37,323 bases of DNA, from the IMG/VR virus record IMGVR_UViG_3300018914_000077, positions 1 through 37,323 of that record; one strand, given 5' to 3'. Under the pieces are notes generated by a model. That model saw only the letters and a list, made by a program, of their open reading frames with translations. It had not been told where the DNA came from and ran no database searches. Source of the DNA: a virus. Below, one piece after another: positions 6,565 to 13,262 of this stretch (position 1 is its first letter; each line of letters starts with the position of its first letter). The position numbers and the translations under genes are program-made.

Positions 6565-6870
6565 ATGCCAAAGGGATGGGCAACTGAGAGGAAACGGCAG
6601 CTGGAAGCGAAGAGAAAGCCGGCGGTGGCCGAGTATGACGAACGGCCGGGTTACTGCCGGATATGCTCCGGATGTTCCTTCAGACTGAAGTTCATAGACC
6701 GCGCAATGGCGCGAACGTGTAACGGCTGCGGTGACGTGTTGAACCTTGAAACCATGCAACCCATAGGAGGAACGAGCGATGAAAGCACAGGCAATCGAGA
6801 AGATCAAAGCGGAAATGGCTGCGAATCAGAACAACGGTTACTTCAAGGCCGTCGGGGATTACCTGCTTAA
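6565..6870 (+). CDS. Zinc-ribbon protein with a long overlapping tail (101 aa)
   Basis: A basic N-terminus (residues 1-20) is followed by a zinc-ribbon-like CRICSGC (31-37) and CNGC (52-55). The first 72 residues look like a real gene starting at ATG 6565 with a GGGGGTGG binding site. The last 30 residues overlap the start of the PcfK-like gene by 92 bases in another frame, an unusually long overlap, and this tail has shadow-frame composition. Either the protein truly reads through or a stop has been lost by mutation. Function unknown; possibly nucleic-acid binding. Confidence 0.5.
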   Translation: MPKGWATERKRQLEAKRKPAVAEYDERPGYCRICSGCSFRLKFIDRAMARTCNGCGDVLNLETMQPIGGTSDESTGNREDQSGNGCESEQRLLQGRRGLPA

Positions 6871-7111
6871 CCATCTGGAGAAGCATCCTGGGGATGCCGG
6901 CAAGATCATGGCAGAAGATAAGACGATCGCGAAGAGCTTCAAGGCGATGGAGGATATCGCTAGGCAGCGGAAGACCGGTAATTCAGCGTGCATCCCACCG
7001 GATGAAGGGTTCAAGATCGTGCTGGACTATTACGGCATCAAGGCTGAAGAACAGAAGCCGGCATCGACGGGATCGTTCGACGTATCGCTTGATTCTTTGT
7101 TGGGAGGATGA
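6779..7111 (+). CDS. PcfK-like protein
   Basis: This 110-residue protein matches the PcfK family, named after the pheromone plasmid pCF10 of Enterococcus and also common in phages of Bacillota. Family features are the N-terminal AIEKIKAEM helix, then YLLNHLEKHPGDAGKIMAED, a KTIAKSFKAMEDIARQ helix and the EGFKIVLDYYGI end near residue 90. A strong AGGAGG lies 8 bases before the ATG. Its stop overlaps the PcfJ-like start region, and PcfK and PcfJ usually occur together. Molecular role is unknown; a function in mobile DNA processing is only inferred from distribution. Confidence 0.8.
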   Translation: MKAQAIEKIKAEMAANQNNGYFKAVGDYLLNHLEKHPGDAGKIMAEDKTIAKSFKAMEDIARQRKTGNSACIPPDEGFKIVLDYYGIKAEEQKPASTGSFDVSLDSLLGG

Positions 7112-7113
7112 CC

Positions 7114-8649
7114 ATGTCCAATAAATCCATGTCAGAGATCATGAAGCATTTCCCACGGGACTATAGCAAGAAGTTGCAAGATTTTGTTACCAATGTTGTT
7201 CTTCTGTCTAGCCGATATCTTTTCACTTACCGGAAAGGGAAGCGTCAATACGCATATTGCACTCATTGCAGATCCGACTTTTTATCGCAAGGGATGAAGC
7301 ACAATGCGTCCGCTGTATGTCCTAAATGCAAGTCGAACTGTCGTGTTCAAGCAAGTGGACTCAGCCGGAAGTACATGTATGATACCGCCTACGTAGTTTG
7401 GTATGAGAAATCGTTGATCAATCCCGAAGTTATAACCGCACAAGGTATTCGCGTCTCGCGAAAATATTCGGGCGATTATCGAGATGTCATAACCATGTAC
7501 CGTCCCGAATGCAGGTATGTGTTCGAAATGGGCAACAGTCGAATGTACAGGTCATGGTGGAATGATGATAGGTGGGTCGAGGAAAACTCGATTCAGTCCA
7601 ATTTTAACAAAGGGAGCGGATATTCTATATGCTCAACGACTTCGATTGAGGAAGCGATCGTCGGAACTCCGTTCCAGTACAGCATGTGGGAGCGTTTCGG
7701 CAGTTGTGACTTCGTGAAAATATTTGATCTTTACAGCCGCCACCCTTGTATAGAGTACCTTGCAAAATTAGGGATGGATAAATTCGTCCGGGCAAAGCTT
7801 CACGACGGTTATACGTATGGGGCTGTCAACTGGAATGGTAAGAGGATCGATCAAGTTCTTCGTTTGAGCAAACAACGTGCAAAGGAGTTTATTACATTCG
7901 CTCCTAATGCATCGAACATGTTGACACTAAGGCTCTTTCAGATTGCCATCAAGGAAAGGGCCGAAATGAACCTTCAGCAGATCAATACCCTTGCGGAAAG
8001 GTACAGTCATCTATACACAGAGATGAGGAAGATTCTGAAGTATTGCACACTCCAGAGAGCTGTCGGGTATATCGACAAACAGCGGAAAGTCGAAAGGAGT
8101 GTGAATCGTCCAGACCAATTGCATGAAATCGTGGGTACCATGCGTGACTATTACGCTGATTGCGAGCGCCTTGGCTTGAATCTATCCGATGATGCGGTAA
8201 GATTTCCTTCCAACCTTCACCGTGCTCATCAAAACACGATAAAGCAGGTCAAGCTGAAAGAAAATCAAGAATTGAATCGGAAGATAGCGGAGAGAAGAAA
8301 GGCTCTGGAGAAGTACAGCTTTCAGCGTAATGGACTGATCATCCGCGCTGCGCGCGACTCCAAAGAACTTATCGATGAAGGAAAAGCCCTGAGTCATTGC
8401 GTCGGCACATACGCAGACAGGTATGCGAAAGGCGAATGCGACATTCTTGTTATCCGTCGAGCAGAAGCTCCTGAAATACCATTCTACACAATGGAGATAA
8501 GAAAAAATGTCGTCTATCAATGCCGCGGGATGAAAAATTGCTCAATGACAGATGAAGTGAGCGCCTTCGTTGAGTCGTTCAAGAAGCAACGGCTTGAAAA
8601 GAAGCCGATTAGGGAAAAATTAAAAGTTCGCCAGGAGGTAGCGGTATGA
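7114..8649 (+). CDS. PcfJ domain protein with N-terminal zinc ribbon (511 aa)
   Basis: The C-terminal third carries the PcfJ domain (RAARDSKELIDEGKALSHCV around residues 410-430, then IPFYTMEI and the CRGMKN region). Near the N-terminus is a CTHC (49-52) and CPKC (69-72) zinc ribbon, suggesting nucleic-acid contact. ATG 7114 is preferred to ATG 7108 because the GGGAGG binding site abuts 7108 but is 6 bases from 7114. It follows the PcfK-like gene directly and precedes DUF3102. GC content is a little lower than in the neighbours. No catalytic motif is recognised; function unknown. Confidence 0.8.
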   Translation: MSNKSMSEIMKHFPRDYSKKLQDFVTNVVLLSSRYLFTYRKGKRQYAYCTHCRSDFLSQGMKHNASAVCPKCKSNCRVQASGLSRKYMYDTAYVVWYEKSLINPEVITAQGIRVSRKYSGDYRDVITMYRPECRYVFEMGNSRMYRSWWNDDRWVEENSIQSNFNKGSGYSICSTTSIEEAIVGTPFQYSMWERFGSCDFVKIFDLYSRHPCIEYLAKLGMDKFVRAKLHDGYTYGAVNWNGKRIDQVLRLSKQRAKEFITFAPNASNMLTLRLFQIAIKERAEMNLQQINTLAERYSHLYTEMRKILKYCTLQRAVGYIDKQRKVERSVNRPDQLHEIVGTMRDYYADCERLGLNLSDDAVRFPSNLHRAHQNTIKQVKLKENQELNRKIAERRKALEKYSFQRNGLIIRAARDSKELIDEGKALSHCVGTYADRYAKGECDILVIRRAEAPEIPFYTMEIRKNVVYQCRGMKNCSMTDEVSAFVESFKKQRLEKKPIREKLKVRQEVAV

Positions 8650-9596
8650 GTCAGGTAGCCATTCAGCGGAACATCGAGGTCGTTACTACGGAGATTATCA
8701 CGATCAAGCAACAAACGATGCAAGGATTCCTTCAGGGTAGTATCGAGATCGGCCGCCGGCTGGTTGAAGCCAAGGAAATGGTTCCTCACGGTGAATGGGG
8801 AACCTGGCTGAAAGATTCGGTCGACTTCTCTCAGTCTACCGCGAACAACATGATGCGGCTTTACGAATCTTACGGTGATAAGCAGATGTCGCTTTTCGAA
8901 GGTGAATCCCAAGCGCTTGGAAATCTGAGTTACACGCAGGCCGTCGCGCTGTTGGCGATCCCGGATGAAGAACGAGAGCAGTTCATCGAAGAGAACAACC
9001 CCGCGGAGCTGTCTAGCCGAGAACTGCAGAAATTGATCAAAGAGCACAAGCAGCTGCAGAAGAAGCTCCAGGACAGCGAGAAGTTGATCGAGCAGGAGCG
9101 GCAGGAGAAGCAAAAGCAGAAGGAGCAATTCGACAAATATGCCGCTGAATTGGCCCAAGAGAAGAAAAACCTTACGGCCATGACAGAGAAACTGAAATCC
9201 GATCTTCAATTGGCCATTGAAGCCGGCAATGTCGAGGATGCGAATCGGCTTCAGAAGGAACTCGACAAATCGAAGGGCAAACTGCAATCTACCGAGAAGC
9301 GAGTCCAGGAGCTGGAACAGCAGCTGAAGGAGAAGCCGAAGGAAATAATCGTACCTCAAGAGGTAATTAAGGTTCCGGAGGAAGTGGAAGCGGAGCTCGC
9401 CCAATTAAGAGCGCAGCTGGCCAAGAACACTAACGTCGCAGTGACGAAATTCGAGGTGGTCTTCAAGGCGCTAGTCGATGACTTCAACGATCTCTTGTCC
9501 GCGCTGAACGAAATCAAGGAAAAGAGTCCTGACGAGTACCCGAAATACAAGACGGCGGTTTCCGGTTTGCTCAGCAAGATGGCAGAACCGCTATGA
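8646..9596 (+). CDS. DUF3102 domain protein with long coiled coil (316 aa)
   Basis: Residues about 10-85 match DUF3102 (IEIGRRLVEAKEMVPHGEWG, then DFSQSTANNMMRLYESYG), a domain found in phage and mobile-element proteins and thought to bind DNA. Residues about 120-240 are a continuous charged heptad-like coiled coil (KLQDSEKLIEQERQEKQKQK and following). The last 60 residues form a small helical domain. It starts within the PcfJ stop (ATGA overlap) with AGGAGGT 7 bases upstream. A nucleoid-like or partition-type role is possible but not shown. Confidence 0.75.
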   Translation: MSQVAIQRNIEVVTTEIITIKQQTMQGFLQGSIEIGRRLVEAKEMVPHGEWGTWLKDSVDFSQSTANNMMRLYESYGDKQMSLFEGESQALGNLSYTQAVALLAIPDEEREQFIEENNPAELSSRELQKLIKEHKQLQKKLQDSEKLIEQERQEKQKQKEQFDKYAAELAQEKKNLTAMTEKLKSDLQLAIEAGNVEDANRLQKELDKSKGKLQSTEKRVQELEQQLKEKPKEIIVPQEVIKVPEEVEAELAQLRAQLAKNTNVAVTKFEVVFKALVDDFNDLLSALNEIKEKSPDEYPKYKTAVSGLLSKMAEPL

Positions 9597-9859
9597 GTAA
9601 GGCGGCTCAGAAAGGCGGCAAGCCGAACGCGAACGAGACAAGGCTTGCCGCCAGGCTTCAGCGGCAATTAGCTGGCGCATATGAGACATCGAATATCCTT
9701 GACCTGTATTTGTTCGCAAATGAGCGTGACGAGGGGATTGTGAATCTGGCAATCAGAACGCGAATGGCCATAAATGCAGCACTTGCAGAAATCGAACGAT
9801 TTCACCAAGAGTCGCGAGGGGGCGAGTCCGGTGCTAGATCACCACGTTCTGAATCGTGA
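9593..9859 (+). CDS. Hypothetical protein (88 aa)
   Basis: Unrecognised basic, helical protein with a central NILDLYLFANERDEGIVNLA segment. It overlaps the DUF3102 stop by an ATGA junction, so it is translationally coupled. The final residues overlap the next gene by 29 bases. Confidence 0.5.
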   Translation: MSKAAQKGGKPNANETRLAARLQRQLAGAYETSNILDLYLFANERDEGIVNLAIRTRMAINAALAEIERFHQESRGGESGARSPRSES

Positions 9860-10064
9860 AGTGGAGTTGCCCCGGTACGCCAAGCTGGAGTTCCAGCGCA
9901 TCCGGACGGCTAAGTCGATCAAGCTGCCGCAAGTCTGCGGCGGCTGCGGCCGGCGGATCGTGCCCGGCGAGTCGGCCGACTACATTTCCGGGGTCACTCC
10001 GGAGATCGGTTTTTACTATTATTACGAATGCCGGTTATGCCGGCCATTACCGCACACGGGGTGA
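9831..10064 (+). CDS. Treble-clef/zinc-ribbon small protein (77 aa)
   Basis: Two CxxC knuckles, CGGC at 36-39 and CRLC at 67-70, separated by a beta-rich segment, point to a zinc-binding treble clef or ribbon. GTG 9831 is taken as the start because GAGGGGG at 9815-9821 is 9 bases away; longer in-frame starts inside the previous gene lack a binding site. Its stop overlaps the next ATG (TGATG). Function unknown. Confidence 0.6.
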   Translation: MLDHHVLNREVELPRYAKLEFQRIRTAKSIKLPQVCGGCGRRIVPGESADYISGVTPEIGFYYYYECRLCRPLPHTG

Positions 10065-10336
10065 TGAGATTGAATCCTCAAGCTATGAAAATGATCGAGG
10101 ATGCGCTGTATCCCTTGATACGCAAGGGTTGCCGGATCGGCAAGCTGAAAATGCATGTCAGCCAAGATTCTAAGCTGGCAACCGAAAGTACGATCAGCAC
10201 CCGATTCGGCCCCTTGCGAATCAAAGTCAACTGTTATGTACCCAAAGGCATGGCCTATATCATAGAGGACCGTTGCAAGGGCTTCTCTTGGGTAAGAAAA
10301 AATCCTAAAACGGAGAAGAAGGCTGCCCATGCTTGA
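10064..10336 (+). CDS. Hypothetical protein (90 aa)
   Basis: An alpha-then-beta protein without a known motif. ATG 10064 forms a TGATG junction with the preceding stop and has GGGG just upstream; an earlier ATG at 10028 would overlap the zinc protein by 37 bases. It ends 33 bases before the next gene. Function unknown. Confidence 0.55.
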   Translation: MRLNPQAMKMIEDALYPLIRKGCRIGKLKMHVSQDSKLATESTISTRFGPLRIKVNCYVPKGMAYIIEDRCKGFSWVRKNPKTEKKAAHA

Positions 10337-10369
10337 TATTGATGGGAGCCAAATAAGAGGAGGATTTAT

Positions 10370-10738
10370 ATGGGACCAGGAAGAGAGCCGAAACTTTGCG
10401 AAAACGACGAGCTGGTGAGTGAATTTGAATTCGCCTGCCGTTCCGGAGATTACGAATTCGCCGATGAGTACAAAGCAGAAATTATCAGGCGACTACAGCA
10501 GACGCAGGCGATCCCCTGGAGGCAGTACGACCCAGAGAATCCGCCGACTGAACGCGTCTCGCATCTGATAACGGATGGAAGGAACGTTGATACCGGCCAT
10601 ATCGTCAACTGGGCTGTGGATGACGAACCGGATATGTTTTTGTGGGAGGTTTCGGACGAGAGTCCAGTTCTGGAGGATCGAATCACCCATTATGCTGAGA
10701 TTGTGCTGCCGGATACACAAGACGGCAAGACGATTTAA
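10370..10738 (+). CDS. Hypothetical protein, weakly DUF551-like (122 aa)
   Basis: A strong AGAGGAGG binding site precedes the ATG. The C-terminal 70 residues (WRQYDPENPPTERVSHLITDG, then an ITHYAEI ending) resemble the loose pattern of DUF551 phage proteins: a PP-turn, a TDG turn and a late ITHW-like motif. The similarity is weak. The N-terminal 45 residues are acidic and helical. It belongs to the last part of the early operon. Confidence 0.5.
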   Translation: MGPGREPKLCENDELVSEFEFACRSGDYEFADEYKAEIIRRLQQTQAIPWRQYDPENPPTERVSHLITDGRNVDTGHIVNWAVDDEPDMFLWEVSDESPVLEDRITHYAEIVLPDTQDGKTI

Positions 10739-10741
10739 CGC

Positions 10742-11005
10742 ATGTTCTGGTTCTTTTTCGAAACGAATTATACCTTCAGACCTGGGCAGCGGTGCGAAAT
10801 CATCGCTGTCCATAACCGGATTTTCGAAAGGGACATAGGTAAAAGGATAATCATTACAAAAGTGTACCCGGATCATAGTATGTTATGGGCACATGACGAC
10901 AAGGAGATCAGATATCGAATCAATCGCAGCGGTTCGAAAGTGGTCGAATTTGATCCAAGATGCGTTGAGTCTTGTTACAGCTTCGATCAACTAAAAATAC
11001 TGTAA
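10742..11005 (+). CDS. Hypothetical protein (87 aa)
   Basis: A beta-rich small protein beginning FWFFFETNYTFRPGQRCEII. It starts 4 bases after the preceding stop. No family is recognised. It is the last gene before a GC-rich hairpin, so it may close one early transcript. Confidence 0.5.
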   Translation: MFWFFFETNYTFRPGQRCEIIAVHNRIFERDIGKRIIITKVYPDHSMLWAHDDKEIRYRINRSGSKVVEFDPRCVESCYSFDQLKIL

Positions 11006-11013
11006 AATAAATC

Positions 11014-11056
11014 ACCCCCGAACGCGTTGGGGAACGGGCTCCGGGGGTATGGCTCT
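11014..11056 (+). terminator. Possible terminator after early accessory genes
   Basis: ACCCCCG (11014-11020) pairs with CGGGGGT (11042-11048). The loop contains a self-complementary AACGCGTT, and the stem is followed by a pyrimidine-rich CTCTTTCTT. The long loop and impure T-run make it a weak or conditional terminator. Confidence 0.4.
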
Positions 11057-11116
11057 TTCTTAATTAACCTCATCTTCCTAGATTATAACATACAAAGGGA
11101 ACGGTGAGGTCGGAAA

Positions 11117-11518
11117 ATGACAAACAAAGAGATTGAGCAGATTCTTCGCGACTACAACTGGATGATGAAAGAGATTGCCCGCCTTCGCGGCTACCTCGAA
11201 GATGCAGGGGAAGGGAACAGCCGGACATACGAGGAGATGAGCATGCCGAGAGGCAAAGGTGGGACAAGCGATCCCGTCTTCCAGGAAGCAGCACGACGGG
11301 AGAAAAAGTGGAAACGGCTCGAGCGGCTTGAGAAGAAGGTCCGGTTCGTGCAAGATCGGATAGACAACATCGAAGATGAACGAGAACGGGCTACGTTGGA
11401 TTGTATGCTTGATGGCATGAACATCCCGGAGATCGCAAGGCACTTCGGCATATCGGAGCGATATGTTTACACAATGAGGGACAGGATTGTCTCGAAAATG
11501 GCCGTAAAAGTTTCATAG
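11117..11518 (+). CDS. ArpU/RinA-like late transcription regulator (sigma-like HTH)
   Basis: The 133-residue protein has a charged, coiled-coil-prone N-terminal two-thirds. It ends in a sigma-70 region-4-like helix-turn-helix: CMLDGMNIPEIARHFGISER, then YVYTMRDRIVSK. This architecture and the position just before the packaging genes are those of the ArpU/RinA/LtrC-type activators that switch on phage late genes. Nine 9-bp repeats begin at the base after its stop codon and end beside a promoter, so it probably binds them to activate late transcription (inference). A GGTGAGGT binding site precedes ATG. Confidence 0.75.
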   Translation: MTNKEIEQILRDYNWMMKEIARLRGYLEDAGEGNSRTYEEMSMPRGKGGTSDPVFQEAARREKKWKRLERLEKKVRFVQDRIDNIEDERERATLDCMLDGMNIPEIARHFGISERYVYTMRDRIVSKMAVKVS

Positions 11519-11599
11519 TGCGGAAAGTGCAGAAAGTTCAGGATTTGCAGGAAATGCAGAAACTGCAGAGATTGCGGAAAGTGCAGGAAATTCAAAGTA
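11519..11599 (+). repeat. Nine 9-bp iterons, consensus TGCAGAAAG
   Basis: Starting at the base after the regulator's stop codon are nine units in strict 9-bp register: TGCGGAAAG, TGCAGAAAG, TTCAGGATT, TGCAGGAAA, TGCAGAAAC, TGCAGAGAT, TGCGGAAAG, TGCAGGAAA, TTCAAAGTA. The array ends directly before a promoter-like sequence, which suggests cooperative binding sites for a transcription activator. Confidence 0.85.
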
Positions 11600-11600
11600 T

Positions 11601-11630
11601 TTGCTTATGAGATTTCCTCCCGTGTACAAT
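11601..11630 (+). promoter_or_regulatory. Putative activator-dependent late promoter
   Basis: A -10 TACAAT at 11625-11630 has a weak -35 TTGCTT at 11601-11606 with an 18-bp spacer. The iteron array directly abuts the -35 region. A good -10 with a poor -35 and upstream iterons is the usual form of an activated promoter. Confidence 0.6.
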
Positions 11631-11667
11631 GAGGGCGCAACCAGTTACGAATTATGATTCACTCAAG

Positions 11668-11693
11668 GAGCATCCCGTGCGGGGTGCTCTTTT
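11668..11693 (+). terminator. Strong intrinsic terminator in the late leader
   Basis: GAGCATCCC (11668-11676) pairs with GGGGTGCTC (11681-11689) through a GTGC loop, with one G-T wobble, and is followed by TTTT. It lies only about 35-60 bases past the expected late start point, before the recombinase and terminase genes, so it must be bypassed or regulated. Confidence 0.8.
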
Positions 11694-11725
11694 ACTTATG
11701 CCTTTTGTGAGGTGACGGTGATGCC

Positions 11726-12286
11726 GTGAACAAGGTGCAACCCATTCGGGACGAGCGTGTGATCGAAGGGCTTAAGCATTATTTCCGCGTCCGAAGCACG
11801 AGGAACTATTTGTTCTTCTGTATCGGGATCTATAGCGGACTCCGCGTATCGGACTTATGTCGGTTGCGCGTGGGAGAGGTCCGCGGTTCACACGTCAGCA
11901 TGGTCGAGCAAAAAAACAAGAATAAGAAACGGTTCATCATTCATCCCAGCATACGGGGTGACCTTGATCGCTACATCGTAGACATGCAGGACAGCGACTA
12001 TCTGTTCCCCAGTCGGCAGAAGAAGACGATCAGTCGGCTTAAGCATCAGCCGATCGATCGGACGACGGCTTATCGCTTCCTAAACGAAGCAGCTGCAGAA
12101 TTCGGACTCAGCGAGATCGGCTGTCATACGCTTCGGAAGACGTGGGCATACAGGCTTTACAAACAGGACACGAACAATCTCGTGTTACTAATGGAGGCCT
12201 TCGGACATACCGATCCGGCCGAAACTCTACGTTATATCGGCATCACGCAGGACATGATGGACCGGGCAATTGCCGCTTTGCGCTGA
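11726..12286 (+). CDS. Minimal tyrosine recombinase (catalytic domain only)
   Basis: The protein is a tyrosine recombinase reduced to its catalytic domain. Signature residues are Arg40 in GIYSGLRVSDLC, His134 and Arg137 in CHTLRKTW, His161 in GHTD and Tyr170 in LRYIGI; lysines near 62-68 fit the beta-hairpin lysine. At 186 residues it lacks the N-terminal arm-binding and core-binding domains of lysogenic integrases. It starts at GTG with GAGGTGA upstream. It sits between the late control region and the terminase genes, not beside the repressor, so it is probably not the main integrase. A role in dimer resolution or late DNA processing is an inference. Confidence 0.85.
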   Translation: MNKVQPIRDERVIEGLKHYFRVRSTRNYLFFCIGIYSGLRVSDLCRLRVGEVRGSHVSMVEQKNKNKKRFIIHPSIRGDLDRYIVDMQDSDYLFPSRQKKTISRLKHQPIDRTTAYRFLNEAAAEFGLSEIGCHTLRKTWAYRLYKQDTNNLVLLMEAFGHTDPAETLRYIGITQDMMDRAIAALR

Positions 12287-12360
12287 TCTGAGCGCAACTG
12301 ATTTCACCTAATGTTGAAGTCGGCGTTTTTCCCGGATCGCATTATTAGAAGGAACCGTTT

Positions 12361-12398
12361 TTGAGTCAATGAAACAGAATTACTATTGTGTTTCACTC
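12361..12398 (+). promoter_or_regulatory. Inverted repeat and promoter-like sequence upstream of terS
   Basis: TTGAGT (12361-12366) and TATTGT (12384-12389) are separated by 17 bp. An inverted repeat TGAAACA (12370-12376) with TGTTTCA (12389-12395) surrounds the -10. It could be a promoter with operator, or part of a packaging or recombination site in the 232-bp gap between recombinase and terS. Confidence 0.35.
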
Positions 12399-12518
12399 GG
12401 GAACCAGATTTTAGGCAAAAATCGGACGCTCGACGGCTGCTCAAAGGTATCGGATTGGAAATTTGGAGGAAAAAGTGTTCCATACAACTCGAATACGTTC
12501 GGAGGTGGGTGAAAATGC

Positions 12519-13262
12519 GTGAGTAGGAAGCGTAGTGAGAAACGGGAAGAAGCCTTTCGCATGTGGGATCGCAGCGGCCGCACATTGCAGCTTGCCGAGA
12601 TCGCCAAGCGCTTGGAAATCTCGCCTTCACTCGTCCGGAAGTGGAAGCATCTTGATGCTTGGGATGCTCGTCCTTCACGGAAACGCGGTGGTCAACCCGG
12701 TAACCAGAATGCGTCGGGAAACAAGGGCGGTGCTCCACCGGGAAACAAGAATGCCTGGAAGAATGGCATGTACGAATCCATGTGGATGTCCGAGGTTGCC
12801 GTCGAGCATAAGCTGAAGCTCATGAAAATGGAAACTGACCCGCGTGAGATCCTGCTTAACGAGATCCGGCTGCTCGAATTTCGCGAGTTCAAGATGATGG
12901 GCTACATCAACAAGATCGAGGCAGGGTGGGACGCTCATGCGACGGTTTCCAAGAAGGAGCCTATTAAGAAGGTTGTCGAGGACATGGGCGATGTTCCGGC
13001 GTTCGACGAAGAAGGCTATCTTCAGATCGAACGGAAGGCCGAGTATGAGATGTTTGAAATGGAGCTTGTCACGAAGACGCCTCAGGTGCTGGAACGACTG
13101 CTTGCGATAGAAAATGCACTATCGACCGTGCAAGGGCGGAAGCTCCGTTGCATTACTCTGCTCGACCAGTTTGACCGTAACGAGCTGACGGTCGAAGAGC
13201 TCAAGCTGCGCATCAGTCGCATGCAGCTGGAGGTCAACAAGCTCAGATCGGAGGCGTGGTAA
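12519..13262 (+). CDS. terS: Terminase small subunit
   Basis: The N-terminal 55 residues match the phage terminase small subunit HTH domain (KREEAFRMWDRS, then LAEIAKRLEISPSLVRKW). They are followed by the family's Gly/Asn-rich linker (GGQPGNQNASGNKGGAPPGN, residues about 66-88) and a helical oligomerisation region. The protein would recognise the packaging site and regulate TerL. GTG 12519 is the only reasonable start: GGAGGTG lies 11 bases upstream, and the closer ATG 12515 opens a frame of three codons before a stop. Its end overlaps the next ATG (TAATG). Confidence 0.85.
   Translation: MSRKRSEKREEAFRMWDRSGRTLQLAEIAKRLEISPSLVRKWKHLDAWDARPSRKRGGQPGNQNASGNKGGAPPGNKNAWKNGMYESMWMSEVAVEHKLKLMKMETDPREILLNEIRLLEFREFKMMGYINKIEAGWDAHATVSKKEPIKKVVEDMGDVPAFDEEGYLQIERKAEYEMFEMELVTKTPQVLERLLAIENALSTVQGRKLRCITLLDQFDRNELTVEELKLRISRMQLEVNKLRSEAW

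Noticed and set aside
8517-9404. Minus-strand 295-residue Leu/Phe-rich frame
   Set aside because: It is the complement of the DUF3102 coiled-coil gene; long runs of Leu and Gln arise from the complement of Lys/Gln/Glu codons.
11519-11599. Iteron array as a CRISPR array
   Set aside because: Units are 9 bp with no spacers and no cas genes nearby.
11726-12286. This recombinase as the lysogenic integrase
   Set aside because: It lacks the DNA-binding N-terminal domains and is far from the repressor and excisionase-like genes; the integrase is more likely left of the window.
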